Origin: NORP181 sp047623555
GTDB lineage: Bacteria > Pseudomonadota > Alphaproteobacteria > Rhodobacterales > Rhodobacteraceae
Reading direction: 5' to 3'
Assembly (NCBI GenBank): GCA_047623555.1
Contig: JBLHMP010000016.1
Span: 1 to 55,943 of the forward strand
DNA: 55,943 bases
Positions 1-8,603 of the stretch are shown piece by piece. Position 1 is the stretch's first letter. Each line of letters opens with the position of its first letter. The notes beneath the pieces were generated by a model. It did not search any database, was not told the DNA's origin, and saw only the letters and a program-made list of their open reading frames with translations. The position numbers were made by a program, and so were the translations under genes.

Positions 1-200
1 CAGCCACGCACCGTGTCATCATCAAGGTAAAGCACCTGCGCAATCTCGACACAGGATTTGCCGTCATCCAGCAGTAAAAGCGCGTTTGCTCGCCGCGCAA
101 CGCCATGATCCTCGCGCTGACGCTTCAAACAGGCCAGAAGTTCACGACGGTCTTCTTGGGAAAGAAATTTGGGGCAGATCATAGCCGAAGGAGAATCCAT
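1..200 (-). CDS. IS630-like transposase, N-terminal fragment (runs off the window edge)
   Basis: Reading the minus strand from an ATG at 200 gives an open frame of about 66 residues that leaves the window at base 1. It contains a helix-turn-helix-like stretch (ARRANALLLLDDG, then VEIAQVLYLDDDTVRGW) of the kind found at the N-terminus of IS630-type transposases and related HTH proteins. An AGGGGA ribosome site lies just before the ATG. The catalytic DDE part would lie outside the window, so activity cannot be judged. Family assignment is by motif resemblance only; another HTH-containing transposase is possible. Confidence 0.6.
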   Translation of the reverse strand, partial: MDSPSAMICPKFLSQEDRRELLACLKRQREDHGVARRANALLLLDDGKSCVEIAQVLYLDDDTVRG

Positions 201-309
201 TTCCCCTCGAACATCAACAACCTCTTCGGGTTCTTAAGGAGTCGCAGTATACATCAAATATTGTCGCGCTCAGGCCAAGGCCGAAGCCGCCGCAAAAGCA
301 GGTTAAGCA

Positions 310-1145
310 TGGTACAAACGGTTTCGGTCAAATTTGTTGGCGACATGGGCGACCGAACTGTATCGGTCGAACGCGGCACTACAATCTTGCAATCTGCACG
401 GGCAGCGGGCGCAAAAATAACAGCGACCTTGTGTCCGGCAATACCACCGGCGCACCGCTATGCGCCGGTGACGCGACGTGGCGAAGTGTTCAAATCCAGA
501 GATATACTGCTGAAAACCGCGCCAAATGCACAGATCTACCTACTGCCAATCATCGCCGGATTTGTCGGAGCCGATACGGTCAGCGCCATCATCGCCTCGC
601 GTCTGCACGAAAGCGTTGAGACCCGGCTGCTGGTCGATATCGGCACCAATGGTGAGGTGGTCATGGGCAACCGCAACCGCCTGATGCCCTGCTCCAACCG
701 CTCAAGGGCTGTTTCACCCAAGATGGTAAAATCCGCGCCTTCATCCTCGTCGACAAATCCTAAAGCGCCCATGGTGACGACATCAGCCTGACCCAGCTGG
801 ATGTTCGCGCATTACAATTGGCCAAAGGTGCAATTTACGCTGGTATCTGCATGTTGCAAAAGGTCATGGATGTCCCCGACGCCGAACTGGTCGAAGTGCA
901 ACTCTGCGGTGGTTTTGGTAATTTCATCGACCTGGACAGCGCGGCCCGCATCCGTCTGCTGCCAAAATTCGACGGCGACCGCATCAGCTATATTGGCAGT
1001 GCTGCGCTCATCGAGGCTGAAATGACTCTGCTCTCAGAATCCGAACGCCTTAGCGCCGAAACCATCGCCAGCAACATTGAACATGTCGCGCCCCCTTCCC
1101 AACTTCCAATATATCTTTGTTGACGCCTGCCGTTTTGAAGGCGAC
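310..1145 (+). pseudogene. Decayed ASKHA-domain / 2Fe-2S ferredoxin-type activator protein (DUF4445-like)
   Basis: Three frames carry pieces of one protein. The first (from ATG 310) starts with a ferredoxin-like strand (VERGTTILQSARAAGAKI), skips the cysteine cluster and most of the middle, then continues with the ASKHA signature (IIAGFVGADTVSAII, LLVDIGTNGEVVMGNR). After a frame change near 700-780 the same protein resumes (QLAKGAIYAGICMLQKVM, VQLCGGFGNFIDL), and after another near 1090 it ends (NFQYIFVDACRF). At least two frameshifts, one in-frame TAA and a large internal deletion make it non-functional. Intact relatives (RACo-type) reactivate corrinoid methyltransferases using ATP. It sits next to a transposase, which may explain its damage. 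Confidence 0.75.
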
Positions 1146-1160
1146 AGAGCACGTCCAAAT

Positions 1161-1245
1161 TCTTCTCGTCACAAATACCTCCGCCGGAGGCAAACGTCAT
1201 TTTGCAAAAATGACAAATATCGAATGATGGGCCAATGGGTCCATC
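1161..1245. repeat. Structured intergenic repeat, copy A
   Basis: The string TCTTCTCGT-N3-AAATACCT followed by CCGCCGGAGG is shared with copy B after pgk (24564-24652). After it comes a stem-loop whose sequence differs from copy B but keeps its pairing (here GTCATTTT/AAAATGAC), then a second shared block AAATATC-G-AATGAT. Here it lies between the ASKHA pseudogene and the 3' end of phnE. The CCTCC/GGAGG arms form a small hairpin. It probably acts as a transcript end or a mobile or repeated spacer; function unproven. Confidence 0.6.
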
Positions 1246-1249
1246 CCAA

Positions 1250-2065
1250 TCAGATAATAGCGCCGCGCACCTTGGCAGACACCCATTCGCTGACCACAAC
1301 AGCTAGCAATATCACCAGCAATATAAGGCTGACCTGCGGCCACGCCAACGTGTTCAATGATCCCTGCAATTGCAGACCAATCCCGCCCGCCCCGACAAGC
1401 CCGAGCACGGTGGATTCGCGTAGGTTGATATCCCATCGGAACACCGCGATCCCGGCAAATGCCGGCATGATCTGTGGAACAATCCCGTAAACCATAATCT
1501 GCCAGCGACTGGCGCCCGTAGCGGTAATCGCTTCAACCTGGTTTTCGTCAATCTCTTCAATGGCTTCATACAACAACTTGGCGCAAAAACCGATCGACCG
1601 AATAGCGATGGCAATCAACCCGGCAAACACGCCAGGGCCAATGATCTTAACCAATAACAGCGCCCAGATCAGCGAATTGATCGACCGGGTCGACACAATG
1701 ATCAACAACGCAATCGGGCGTACAAATACCGCCGACGGCGTTGTATTTCGCGCCGCCAGAAACGCCACCGGAACCGCCATCACCAACGCCATTATTGTAC
1801 CCAGCGTGGCGATGTTTAGCGTGTCCCACAGCGGCTCCCACAACGTGTTGATATAGCCCCATCGCGGCGGCATCGCCCGCCCGCCAATATCGGCTGCAAT
1901 ACGTGGCGCATCAAAGAAAAACATCCAGGTGGTCGCGGCCGAAATCTGCTGCCAACTCCACATGAAAATCGCTGTTCCTACCATCCACATGGCCCAGATT
2001 TTCAATTGCGAATTACGATCCCGGCGCTGCCAAACTTTGGTGCCACCCCGCGTAGAAACAACCAT
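1250..2065 (-). CDS. phnE: Phosphonate-type ABC transporter permease (second PhnE)
   Basis: A 271-residue inner-membrane permease of the PhnE family. After a cytoplasmic N-terminus there are about five to six hydrophobic segments (residues ~25-45, 88-110, 118-150, 200-225, 240-262). The binding-protein-dependent permease EAA-type loop is visible as EAITATGASRWQIMVYGIVPQ, where the ATP-binding subunit docks. It is the last gene of the phnD-phnC-phnE-phnE unit; its ATG directly abuts the stop of the upstream permease. With its twin it would form a heterodimeric channel for phosphonate, phosphite or a similar P-compound. Substrate cannot be told from sequence. Confidence 0.92.
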   Translation of the reverse strand: MVVSTRGGTKVWQRRDRNSQLKIWAMWMVGTAIFMWSWQQISAATTWMFFFDAPRIAADIGGRAMPPRWGYINTLWEPLWDTLNIATLGTIMALVMAVPVAFLAARNTTPSAVFVRPIALLIIVSTRSINSLIWALLLVKIIGPGVFAGLIAIAIRSIGFCAKLLYEAIEEIDENQVEAITATGASRWQIMVYGIVPQIMPAFAGIAVFRWDINLRESTVLGLVGAGGIGLQLQGSLNTLAWPQVSLILLVILLAVVVSEWVSAKVRGAII

Positions 2066-2877
2066 TACTGCACCCTCGCCCGGATGACGCCCGACAGATA
2101 TTCCAGCACCATCACCACCGCGATAATAACCAAGAGGATCGCCGCCGCCGTATCAAATTCATAGCGATCAAAGGCCGTATTCAACGTTGCACCAATCCCT
2201 CCGGCTCCAACAATCCCCAGCACCGCGCTTTCGCGAAAGTTGATATCAAGCCGGTACATCGACAGGCCAATCAGACGCGGCACCACCTGCGGATGCACCC
2301 CGTACACATAACGTTGCAGCCAACTGGCACCGGTGGCGCGCACGGCTTCCGCCGGGACTTTGTTCATGTCCTCAATCTCTTCGGCGAGCAGTTTTGACAA
2401 AAAACCGATGGTGGCAAAGCTTAGCGTCAGAAAACCGGCCAGCGGACCAAAACCAAAGATCGCCACCAGCAAAATCGCCACCACAATTTCATTTAACGCC
2501 CGCGACAAAGCGATGATCGACCGGCACAGCAGATAAACCGGCAGGATCGAGATATTGCGTGCCGCGCCCAAACCAATCGGCACTGACACCGCGATGCCGA
2601 CAACAGTTGAGGCCAGCGCCATCACAGCACTTTCGGTCAGCCCAACGCGAATATCATGGGCGCGCGACACAAAATCCGGGTGAACAAACGCCAGAAAAAA
2701 CTGCCAGCCGCGATCAAGGCCGCGGTAAACCCGCGACCAGTTCACTTCAAGCGAACCAATGGCCAAAACAAGATAGACCACCGCGCAAATAATCATCGCC
2801 CACCGCAGCACGGGTGAGGTAATAAACGGCTGCCTTTTCCAGGGTTTTCCCAGCCGAGATTCCAGCGCCACGCTCAT
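2065..2877 (-). CDS. phnE: Phosphonate-type ABC transporter permease (first PhnE)
   Basis: A 270-residue permease homologous to the following one; both end with a conserved block (NLRESTVLG / NFRESAVLG then VGAGGIG). The docking loop is EAVRATGASWLQRYVYGVHPQ. It overlaps the stop of the ATPase gene by 4 bp, and its own stop abuts the next permease, so the genes are translationally coupled. Two different PhnE subunits in a row is a common arrangement in Rhodobacterales. There is no C-P lyase gene in the window, so it may serve uptake of phosphite, phosphate or a phosphonate broken down elsewhere. Confidence 0.92.
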   Translation of the reverse strand: MSVALESRLGKPWKRQPFITSPVLRWAMIICAVVYLVLAIGSLEVNWSRVYRGLDRGWQFFLAFVHPDFVSRAHDIRVGLTESAVMALASTVVGIAVSVPIGLGAARNISILPVYLLCRSIIALSRALNEIVVAILLVAIFGFGPLAGFLTLSFATIGFLSKLLAEEIEDMNKVPAEAVRATGASWLQRYVYGVHPQVVPRLIGLSMYRLDINFRESAVLGIVGAGGIGATLNTAFDRYEFDTAAAILLVIIAVVMVLEYLSGVIRARVQ

Positions 2878-3659
2878 TTCTCGCCGCCTTCGTCATCGAC
2901 GTTCTGGATGGTGTCCGCCCAGTCTTCTTCGCCGTAAATCCGGGTCAAAACCTCCTCGGTCAGATCACCGGGCGCGCCATCAAATACCACGGCGCCTTTT
3001 TCCAGCCCAACAATGCGCGAAACGAACATTTGCGCCAGCGCCACATCGTGGATATTTACGATAGCAGCGAGTTCACGTTCTGCACAAAGTTCGGTGATTA
3101 ACCGCATGATTTGACGCGATGTTTTTGGATCAAGCGACGCGGTTGGTTCATCCACGAGCAATACCGCAGGATCCTGTATAAGAGCACGACAAATGCCGAC
3201 CCGCTGGCGCTGCCCACCTGACAATTCATCGGCACGTTTGTCAGCCATTTCCACCAGCCCAACACGGTCCAGCAGGCGAAATGCCTCGTCTACATCCGAC
3301 TGTGGAAACTTGCGCAGCAAACTGCGCCAAAACCCGACATAGCCCAGCCGCCCGGACAGCACATTTTCCATCACTGTCAGGCGTTCAACCAGCGCGTATT
3401 CCTGAAAGATCATGCCCATGCGACGACGTTCGCGCCGCAAGGCACCGGCGCCCAATTTGGTGATCTCAATATCGTCCAGAAACACCGAGCCTGACGTCGG
3501 TTCAACCAACCGATTCAAACAGCGTATGAGGGTTGATTTGCCCGCACCCGAGGGCCCGATCAGCGCCAGAACCTGCCCGGCAGGAACCTCAAGATCGACA
3601 GCATTCAGCGCCTTATCGCCCGTTTTATAAATCTTGGTGAGCTTTTCCAAACGCAGCAT
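2874..3659 (-). CDS. phnC: Phosphonate-type ABC transporter ATP-binding protein PhnC
   Basis: A 261-residue ATPase with a full set of ABC motifs: Walker A GPSGAGKST (residues ~34-42), Q-loop region IFQEYALVERLTVMENVL, signature LSGGQRQRV (~145), Walker B AVLLVDEPTASLD (~165) and the switch histidine in NIHDVALA. Length and motif order match PhnC. Its end overlaps the first permease gene by 4 bp. It lies 73 bp downstream of the binding protein, with a hairpin in that gap that probably lowers expression of the membrane part relative to the binding protein. Confidence 0.95.
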   Translation of the reverse strand: MLRLEKLTKIYKTGDKALNAVDLEVPAGQVLALIGPSGAGKSTLIRCLNRLVEPTSGSVFLDDIEITKLGAGALRRERRRMGMIFQEYALVERLTVMENVLSGRLGYVGFWRSLLRKFPQSDVDEAFRLLDRVGLVEMADKRADELSGGQRQRVGICRALIQDPAVLLVDEPTASLDPKTSRQIMRLITELCAERELAAIVNIHDVALAQMFVSRIVGLEKGAVVFDGAPGDLTEEVLTRIYGEEDWADTIQNVDDEGGEK

Positions 3660-3688
3660 ATTAATCTTTCAGTAGGCAATAAAGGAAA

Positions 3689-3709
3689 GCGCCCGACCCT
3701 GCCGGGCGC
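3689..3709 (-). terminator. Hairpin between phnD and phnC (attenuator-like)
   Basis: Perfect 7-bp stem GCGCCCG/CGGGCGC with a 7-nt loop, followed on the minus strand by TTTCCTTT. The downstream U-run is interrupted, so it should be a partial terminator or a 3' mRNA stabiliser. Such hairpins after the binding-protein gene are typical in ABC operons and give an excess of the soluble component. Confidence 0.6.
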
Positions 3710-3732
3710 CTCAAATTTAATGGGTCAAAGGT

Positions 3733-4701
3733 TTAGCTGCAAGAATATGACACGCCATTTGCAGTGTCTATTTTGCGGATCACTTCCCAGAAATCTTTGT
3801 AGTTCATTGGCAAGAATTGACCTTCGTTGGACTTTTCAAACTCGGCCTTCAGCGCCGTACCTTCCCAATCGAAACTAAAGAACGCGTCCTGAATTTGTGC
3901 CTGCAATTCAGGCGTCAGGTTGTGGGCAACGCCAAATCCGGTGGTTGGAAAAGTCTGCGATTTGTAAATTGATACAACGTCCTCGGCCTTCAATTCTCCA
4001 CGACTGATCATCCGTGCCAAAACCGAATTGGCGATCGAAGCCGCCAGATAGTCCTGATTGGCCACGCCCATGATTGAATTGTCATGCTTGCCTGAAAACA
4101 CCGGCTCAAAATCCCGGTCCGGGATCATGTCGTAGTCGCCTTTCAGAATTGCGCTAGGGGCTTTGAAGCCGGAATTTGAGGTCGGCGAAGTAAAGGCCAA
4201 TTCTTTGCCACGAATGTCCTCAACCGTTTCAATTCCTGATCCTGGGTAGGTCAAAATTTCCATCTCATAGCCAAAGTGGCCGTCCAGCGACGCCATGATG
4301 GTAAACGGACGGAACCCGGCACAATTCACCGCCAAAGGGTTTGATCCGGTGTTGAAACCGGCAATATGCAGACGGCCCGACCGCATCGCCTCAATCTGGG
4401 CAGCGTTGGACTGAACCGGGAAAAACTTTACCTTTTTGCCGGTTTTGTCGGCCAGATGGTCCATGAATTCGGTCCAGACTGAGACATAAACCGCAGGGTC
4501 TTCGACCGGGGTATAGGTGAAAATCAGCGTATCAGGATCGGCCAGTTTACTGGCATCCATCGGGATATCGGCGATCAGATCACCATCGGCGTCACAGTAC
4601 CGTTCGTCCAGCGTACCACGCGGGCAATCCTGAGCAACGGCCGCACCAGACAGCGCAAATGCTGTGATTGTGCCTGCAATAATAGACTTAAAGTTAATCA
4701 T
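3733..4701 (-). CDS. phnD: Phosphonate/phosphite-type ABC transporter substrate-binding protein PhnD
   Basis: 322 residues from the chosen ATG at 4701, which has an AAAGGGGA ribosome site; an in-frame codon 30 nt upstream has none. It begins with a Sec signal peptide (SIIAGTITAFALSGAAVAQ, cleavage after AVA-Q). The mature part carries the PhnD/PtxB ligand loop TSPTSNSGFKAPSAIL, a helix-capping Ser/Thr stretch that binds the phosphonate or phosphate group, and FNTGSNPLAVN. Five or so cysteines suggest disulfides (DCP, YCD, NCAGF, SYSCS). First gene of the transporter operon; its ribosome site is inside a 9-bp dyad. Confidence 0.9.
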   Translation of the reverse strand: MINFKSIIAGTITAFALSGAAVAQDCPRGTLDERYCDADGDLIADIPMDASKLADPDTLIFTYTPVEDPAVYVSVWTEFMDHLADKTGKKVKFFPVQSNAAQIEAMRSGRLHIAGFNTGSNPLAVNCAGFRPFTIMASLDGHFGYEMEILTYPGSGIETVEDIRGKELAFTSPTSNSGFKAPSAILKGDYDMIPDRDFEPVFSGKHDNSIMGVANQDYLAASIANSVLARMISRGELKAEDVVSIYKSQTFPTTGFGVAHNLTPELQAQIQDAFFSFDWEGTALKAEFEKSNEGQFLPMNYKDFWEVIRKIDTANGVSYSCS

Positions 4702-4708
4702 CTTAGTC

Positions 4709-4735
4709 CCCTTTGGTGACAATATGACCAAAGGG
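4709..4735 (-). promoter_or_regulatory. Dyad over the phnD ribosome-binding site
   Basis: CCCTTTGGT at 4709-4717 and ACCAAAGGG at 4727-4735 form a perfect 9-bp inverted repeat with a 9-nt spacer. On the mRNA the inner arm includes the AAAGGGGA ribosome site, so the folded form would hide it. It may instead be an operator for a repressor; the sequence alone does not decide. Confidence 0.5.
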
Positions 4736-4824
4736 TGACATTTTCGTTCAAATGGCGCAAGAAAATCTTTGTCGCCTGATGCCCGCTGGTGCAGAGGGCA
4801 TCAGGTCCAGTTTTTTTGTTGAAG

Positions 4825-5840
4825 TTACCTGTCACATCCCGGACGGTAGTATGTCTGTTTCTTGAACAGTTCCGATTTGGGTTTGTGCCAGTCCTTCATC
4901 GCTTGCAAGGGCGTCTTGCTGTCCAAAGCTGATTGTGGCAATTGCGGGTTGTAGAGCCTGACGTATCGATGCAGCGTAGCTTCCAGCTCTTCGCCAGATT
5001 TGAAGTGATGGCTTTGCAGCACATCCTCGATACGACCATTCATAGCTTGTCGAACTCATGCTTCCCGCTTTGCGCCCGTTTACGAAGACCAAACAACCGG
5101 TCAGTAAACTCTTTTCCGTTATCCATTGTCCGTCAAAATGGTGTGGATGCGCATTCACTGCCCGCAGGGCATTGCAACGCAATGTCCCGAGAGGGGGCAG
5201 GCGCGCTCTGGGTCGCCGAGGAAGCGGCGCGCATTGGCTGCCGTCAAGCTGTTGTAGATGCGGATAAAGACCCAGCGGGTGGCCCCTCTCACAGTGATGC
5301 CTTGCATCACCTGCCGAGCAGTGGATCAATCGCCACGAACAGATAGCAGCGGGAGGTTTCATTTGCCATTTGTGGCAGGTACTTCACGTCGATGTATCCG
5401 GGCTCATAGGCCTTAAAGCCGCTGTGCTTGGGGCGGGCGGTCTTGACCTTCAGATCACGCAGATTTCCCACCCCGTGACGGGGCAGGCTGCGATCCAGCC
5501 CCGGGCGTAAAATATCCGGGTTCAGAAACTCGCGTACCACGGCGAGAAGGTCATCCAACGACACAAGCAACGTCTTGCGCAGGGCAACCGCAACGGCGTC
5601 CTGAGCAGGCGTCAGCGTCGTTTGCAAGCGATGCGCCATATGGCTGCGGTCCATTGCCCGGCAGTGGTTCACTTGTGAACCATGAGAGAGATGCACGCTG
5701 TCGCGCCTGCGCCACTTCCAAACCGTCTGCTCTGTCGTACCCTACCGCTCTGCCGAGATCCAGGCAGGTTCGTTACTCGCTTGAATCTCCGCACGCACCT
5801 TGGGTGTAGCCGCCGCCCGGCTATGAAGATTGATCAGCAT
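4825..5840 (-). pseudogene. Degenerate IS481-like transposase
   Basis: Reading from ATG 5840, an N-terminal HTH part (MLINLHSRAAATPKVRAEI) hits a premature TAG shortly before GTTEQTVWKW. The body follows in pieces: KTLLVSLDDLLAVVREFLNP, HGVGNLRDLK, FKAYEPGYIDVKYLPQM, then in another frame ATRWVFIRIYNS and TILTDNG, and finally NGRIEDVLQSHHFKSGEEL to stop at 4825. These are the ordered parts of an IS481-type rve integrase. At least three frame changes, a roughly 39-bp insertion near 5660 and loss of the segment before NGRIED, which should hold the catalytic Glu, make it inactive. No clear terminal repeats were found. Confidence 0.85.
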
Positions 5841-5879
5841 TGAGCGTCCTCCCAGATGTCACCTAAGACCGACCTTGCC

Positions 5880-6365
5880 ATAAAAAATGCAGAGCGGCGA
5901 GGATCTATCTCATCATCCGGGATGGAACACATATAGCCACTATGCGCCGCAAATAGCGCAAACACACCATAAGTCCGTACTCAAGGCAGCCCAAACCAGA
6001 ACCGAAAAGGCGACACCGAAAAATGTGCTCTACAAACCCAAATGCCGCACCAGCGGTCCCGTAGACATCCGCCAGCATTGCAAAGGACACAGATATTTTG
6101 CCAAACTGTGCCGCAGCACCCAACCCAGCATCCCAAAGCCCCAATATCACGCCAAAGCGGGTTCATTGTTCCATTTAAATGTGCCCAATGCCGACCCTAG
6201 TTGACCCTAACGACAAATAGTTACGTTTTTCACAACGCTACTCGCCAGTTCAATTTCCAATGTCAATTTACACGCCCCGCAGCGTTTAACTATTTCTTCA
6301 CAGAGGGTCCGTTATACGTATATGAGAACAAAGAGGGTCCAAATGCAAGCGCCAGTTTCGTCCCT
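5880..6365. other. Long intergenic stretch, no confident gene
   Basis: About 490 bp between the dead IS481-like element and the methyltransferase gene. A minus-strand frame (5905-6150) contains GLWDAGLGAAAQ and GTAGAAFGFVEHIF, faintly like the end of PucC/BCH-type MFS proteins, but no start, ribosome site or partner frame supports a gene. Two AGAGGGTCC words sit 29 nt apart near 6302-6339 and two GACCCTA words near 6193-6213. Base composition here is more AT-rich than the neighbouring genes. It looks like old insertion or deletion debris. Confidence 0.4.
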
Positions 6366-6926
6366 TTAGGTTCTACGGGCAATTGCCCAAGCACAGATCG
6401 GCATGTCGGGATCATTCTGGAGGCTGTCACCGTCTTCGATAAAGGATGGAGGCCATTTTTCCTCCATATTGCGCAAGGCGGCGTTGCGGTTGCCCCATTG
6501 TTCGGCGTGAATTTCGTCTTCTTCAAAGCCGCATTCGATCAGCAGGTTCTTTAGTCCCCGGGCAGACCAACGTGAATTATCCATAGGAGCAGCATGAAAG
6601 GGAATGTAAAACGGCACGGCTAACCAGAAATGCCCGCCTTTGCGTAGCATACGACGCACATTTTTGGTGGCTGCATAGGGTCGGTCCAGATGCTCCCACA
6701 CCTGATTCGCCATAATCAAATCGAACTTCATCACCTTGTCATCGTCATGGCGATACGGCCCCGCACAGACATCCCATTTGGGATAGCGAAACTGCTCGTA
6801 GCTGCGGAAATTGAACAAACGGCCCCATTTGCCCGACACTTCTGCCACGTCAAGGTTTTCAGGGCCGAGCGCCCGGATCATCCGACGGCTGGATTTCTGC
6901 ATTTCCACGCGATTTAAACTGACCAA
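6366..6926 (-). CDS. Class I SAM-dependent methyltransferase, small
   Basis: About 186 residues. The core reads FDLIMANQVWEHLDRPYAATKNVRRMLRKGGHFWLAVPFYIPFHA, which is the motif I-IV region of type 11 (UbiE/COQ5-like) methyltransferases, with the acidic/EHL loop and the 'RMLRKGGHFWLAVP' strand-turn. The N-terminal glycine loop is short and atypical. A TTG at 6926 is chosen as start because GGAGG lies 5 nt before it; a GTG at 6947 is possible but has no ribosome site. It stands alone upstream of no obvious partner, so the substrate is unknown. Confidence 0.75.
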   Translation of the reverse strand: MVSLNRVEMQKSSRRMIRALGPENLDVAEVSGKWGRLFNFRSYEQFRYPKWDVCAGPYRHDDDKVMKFDLIMANQVWEHLDRPYAATKNVRRMLRKGGHFWLAVPFYIPFHAAPMDNSRWSARGLKNLLIECGFEEDEIHAEQWGNRNAALRNMEEKWPPSFIEDGDSLQNDPDMPICAWAIARRT

Positions 6927-7028
6927 GGGAACCTCCGGCTTCGCCACACTAAAACACGCAATCCAAGGTTTGCACAGCCGAATGTAACGACAGGCCCATT
7001 CGGGAACACCCCAAATGGAGCGACCTAT

Positions 7029-8423
7029 TTACATGTGGATAACGCGATCATACGCGTCAAGCACGCTTTCATGCATCATTTCGGACAGGGTTGGATGCGG
7101 GAAAACCGTGTTCATCAGGTCTTCTTCGGTGGTTTCCAACTGGCGCCCGACAACATAGCCCTGGATCAATTCGGTCACCTCGGCCCCAACCATGTGTGCG
7201 CCTAGCAACTCGCCGGTTTTGGCGTCAAATACGGTTTTGACCAGACCTTCGGCCTCGCCCAGGGCGATTGCCTTGCCATTGCCCATAAACGGGAAACGGC
7301 CAACGCGGATATCATAGCCCAGCTCTTTGGCTTTGGCCTCGGTATAGCCCACCGAGGCGATTTGTGGGTGGCAATAGGTACAGCCGGCAATGGATTCGGG
7401 TTTGACCGGATGTGGATGACCGCCAGCGATCAGTTCCGCCACCATCACGCCTTCGTGCGAGGCTTTGTGGGCCAGCCAAGGCGCGCCAGCGATATCGCCA
7501 ATGGCAAAAATTCCGTCAACACCGGTGCGGCAGTATTCATCCGTCACAATGTGGGTGCGATCAATTTTGACGCCGACACCCTCAAGACCCAGGTTTTCGA
7601 CATTTCCAACGATGCCAACAGCGCTGATGACCGAGTCAAATTCCAGTTTTTCGACTTTGCCACCGGTTTCGATATGCGCGATAACCTTGCCTTTGCCGCG
7701 ATCCAGCTGCTTGACCATGGCCTTTTCCTTGATCTTCATACCCTGTTTAACAAACTGCTTTTTGGCGAATGCGCTGATTTCGGCGTCCTCAACCGGCAAA
7801 ACCCGGTCCATGACTTCGACCACCGTCGTGTCAGCGCCAAGTGTGTTGTAGAAACTGGCAAATTCGATGCCAATGGCCCCTGACCCGATCACCAACAGCT
7901 TTTTCGGCATCCGCGGCGGGTTTAGCGCGTGTTTATAGGTCCAGACCAGATCGCCATCGGCCTCAAGACCCGGCAATTCGCGGGCGCGCGCACCGGTGGC
8001 GATGATGATGTTCTTGGCGGTCAAATCCTCACTGCCCTTATCGGTTTTCACCGACACCTTGCCCTTGCCGGTCACGGTCGCCGTCCCCATCACCGTAGTG
8101 ACTTTGTTCTTTTTCATCAGATGCGCCACGCCACCGGCCAATTGTTTGGCCACCCCGCGCGAACGTTTGACCACGGCGTCCAGATCATAGCTGATATTGT
8201 CAGCCTTCAGGCCAAATTCCTGGGCCCGGTGCATCAGATGGAACACCTCAGAGCTGCGCAGCAATGCCTTGGTTGGGATACATCCCCAGTTCAGACAGAT
8301 GCCGCCCATATGTTCGCGTTCAACAATAACCACCTTCAGACCAAGCTGCGCCGCCCGAATGGCGGCAACATAGCCCCCCGGTCCAGCGCCAATAACGATC
8401 AGATCAAAGGATTTAGCAGCCAT
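7029..8423 (-). CDS. lpdA: Dihydrolipoyl dehydrogenase (E3)
   Basis: 464 residues, full length for the family. It reoxidises dihydrolipoamide on E2 with FAD and passes electrons to NAD+. Visible parts are the FAD-binding GAGPGGYVAAIRAAQLG near residue 12, the redox disulfide in GGICLNWGCIPTK (~41-53), the NAD-binding GSGAIGIEFASFYNTLG (~180), a second FAD strand IFAIGDIAG (~310) and the C-terminal His-Glu of HPTLSEMMHES. It is monocistronic here, 17 kb from pdhABC, yet it shares an 18-bp palindrome with pdhA in its upstream region, which points to service of the pyruvate complex. Confidence 0.97.
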   Translation of the reverse strand: MAAKSFDLIVIGAGPGGYVAAIRAAQLGLKVVIVEREHMGGICLNWGCIPTKALLRSSEVFHLMHRAQEFGLKADNISYDLDAVVKRSRGVAKQLAGGVAHLMKKNKVTTVMGTATVTGKGKVSVKTDKGSEDLTAKNIIIATGARARELPGLEADGDLVWTYKHALNPPRMPKKLLVIGSGAIGIEFASFYNTLGADTTVVEVMDRVLPVEDAEISAFAKKQFVKQGMKIKEKAMVKQLDRGKGKVIAHIETGGKVEKLEFDSVISAVGIVGNVENLGLEGVGVKIDRTHIVTDEYCRTGVDGIFAIGDIAGAPWLAHKASHEGVMVAELIAGGHPHPVKPESIAGCTYCHPQIASVGYTEAKAKELGYDIRVGRFPFMGNGKAIALGEAEGLVKTVFDAKTGELLGAHMVGAEVTELIQGYVVGRQLETTEEDLMNTVFPHPTLSEMMHESVLDAYDRVIHM

Positions 8424-8454
8424 GATTTTCCCTCAGGTAAGTGCGGTAAAAAAC

Positions 8455-8472
8455 TAGTTTAGCATTAAACTA
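8455..8472 (-). promoter_or_regulatory. Palindromic operator upstream of lpdA, shared with pdhA
   Basis: TAGTTTA-GCAT-TAAACTA, a perfect 7-bp dyad with a 4-nt centre, 31 nt before the lpdA start codon. The only other copy seen in the window is upstream of pdhA (25110-25127), with the same arms and one centre base changed. Its length and symmetry fit a dimeric HTH regulator. The regulator is not encoded nearby. Confidence 0.75.
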
Positions 8473-8553
8473 TTTTTACAAACACATCAATACACCTGTT
8501 ACGCGACATTTCAGACGCAGCACAGGCCGAGGGTTCAGGATGGGATCAGCAAC

Positions 8554-8576
8554 GGCTCTGTTCAAGTCCCAGAGCC
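8554..8576 (-). terminator. Hairpin downstream of the DUF924 gene
   Basis: GGCTCTG (8554-8560) pairs with CAGAGCC (8570-8576) across a 9-nt loop, about 30 nt after the DUF924 stop. There is no U-run on the minus strand, so it is a weak or Rho-assisted end at best. Confidence 0.35.
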
Positions 8577-8603
8577 ATATTCACATCATTCACTGGGCAA
8601 CGA

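Noticed and set aside
6193..6339. Paired words GACCCTA and AGAGGGTCC as possible attachment sites
   Set aside because: They are short, unequal and not at the ends of any element; likely chance or old debris.
8551..8580. TTCAAGTCC in a stem resembling a tRNA T-loop
   Set aside because: It is a plain 7-bp hairpin with no other tRNA parts; treated as a weak transcript end.
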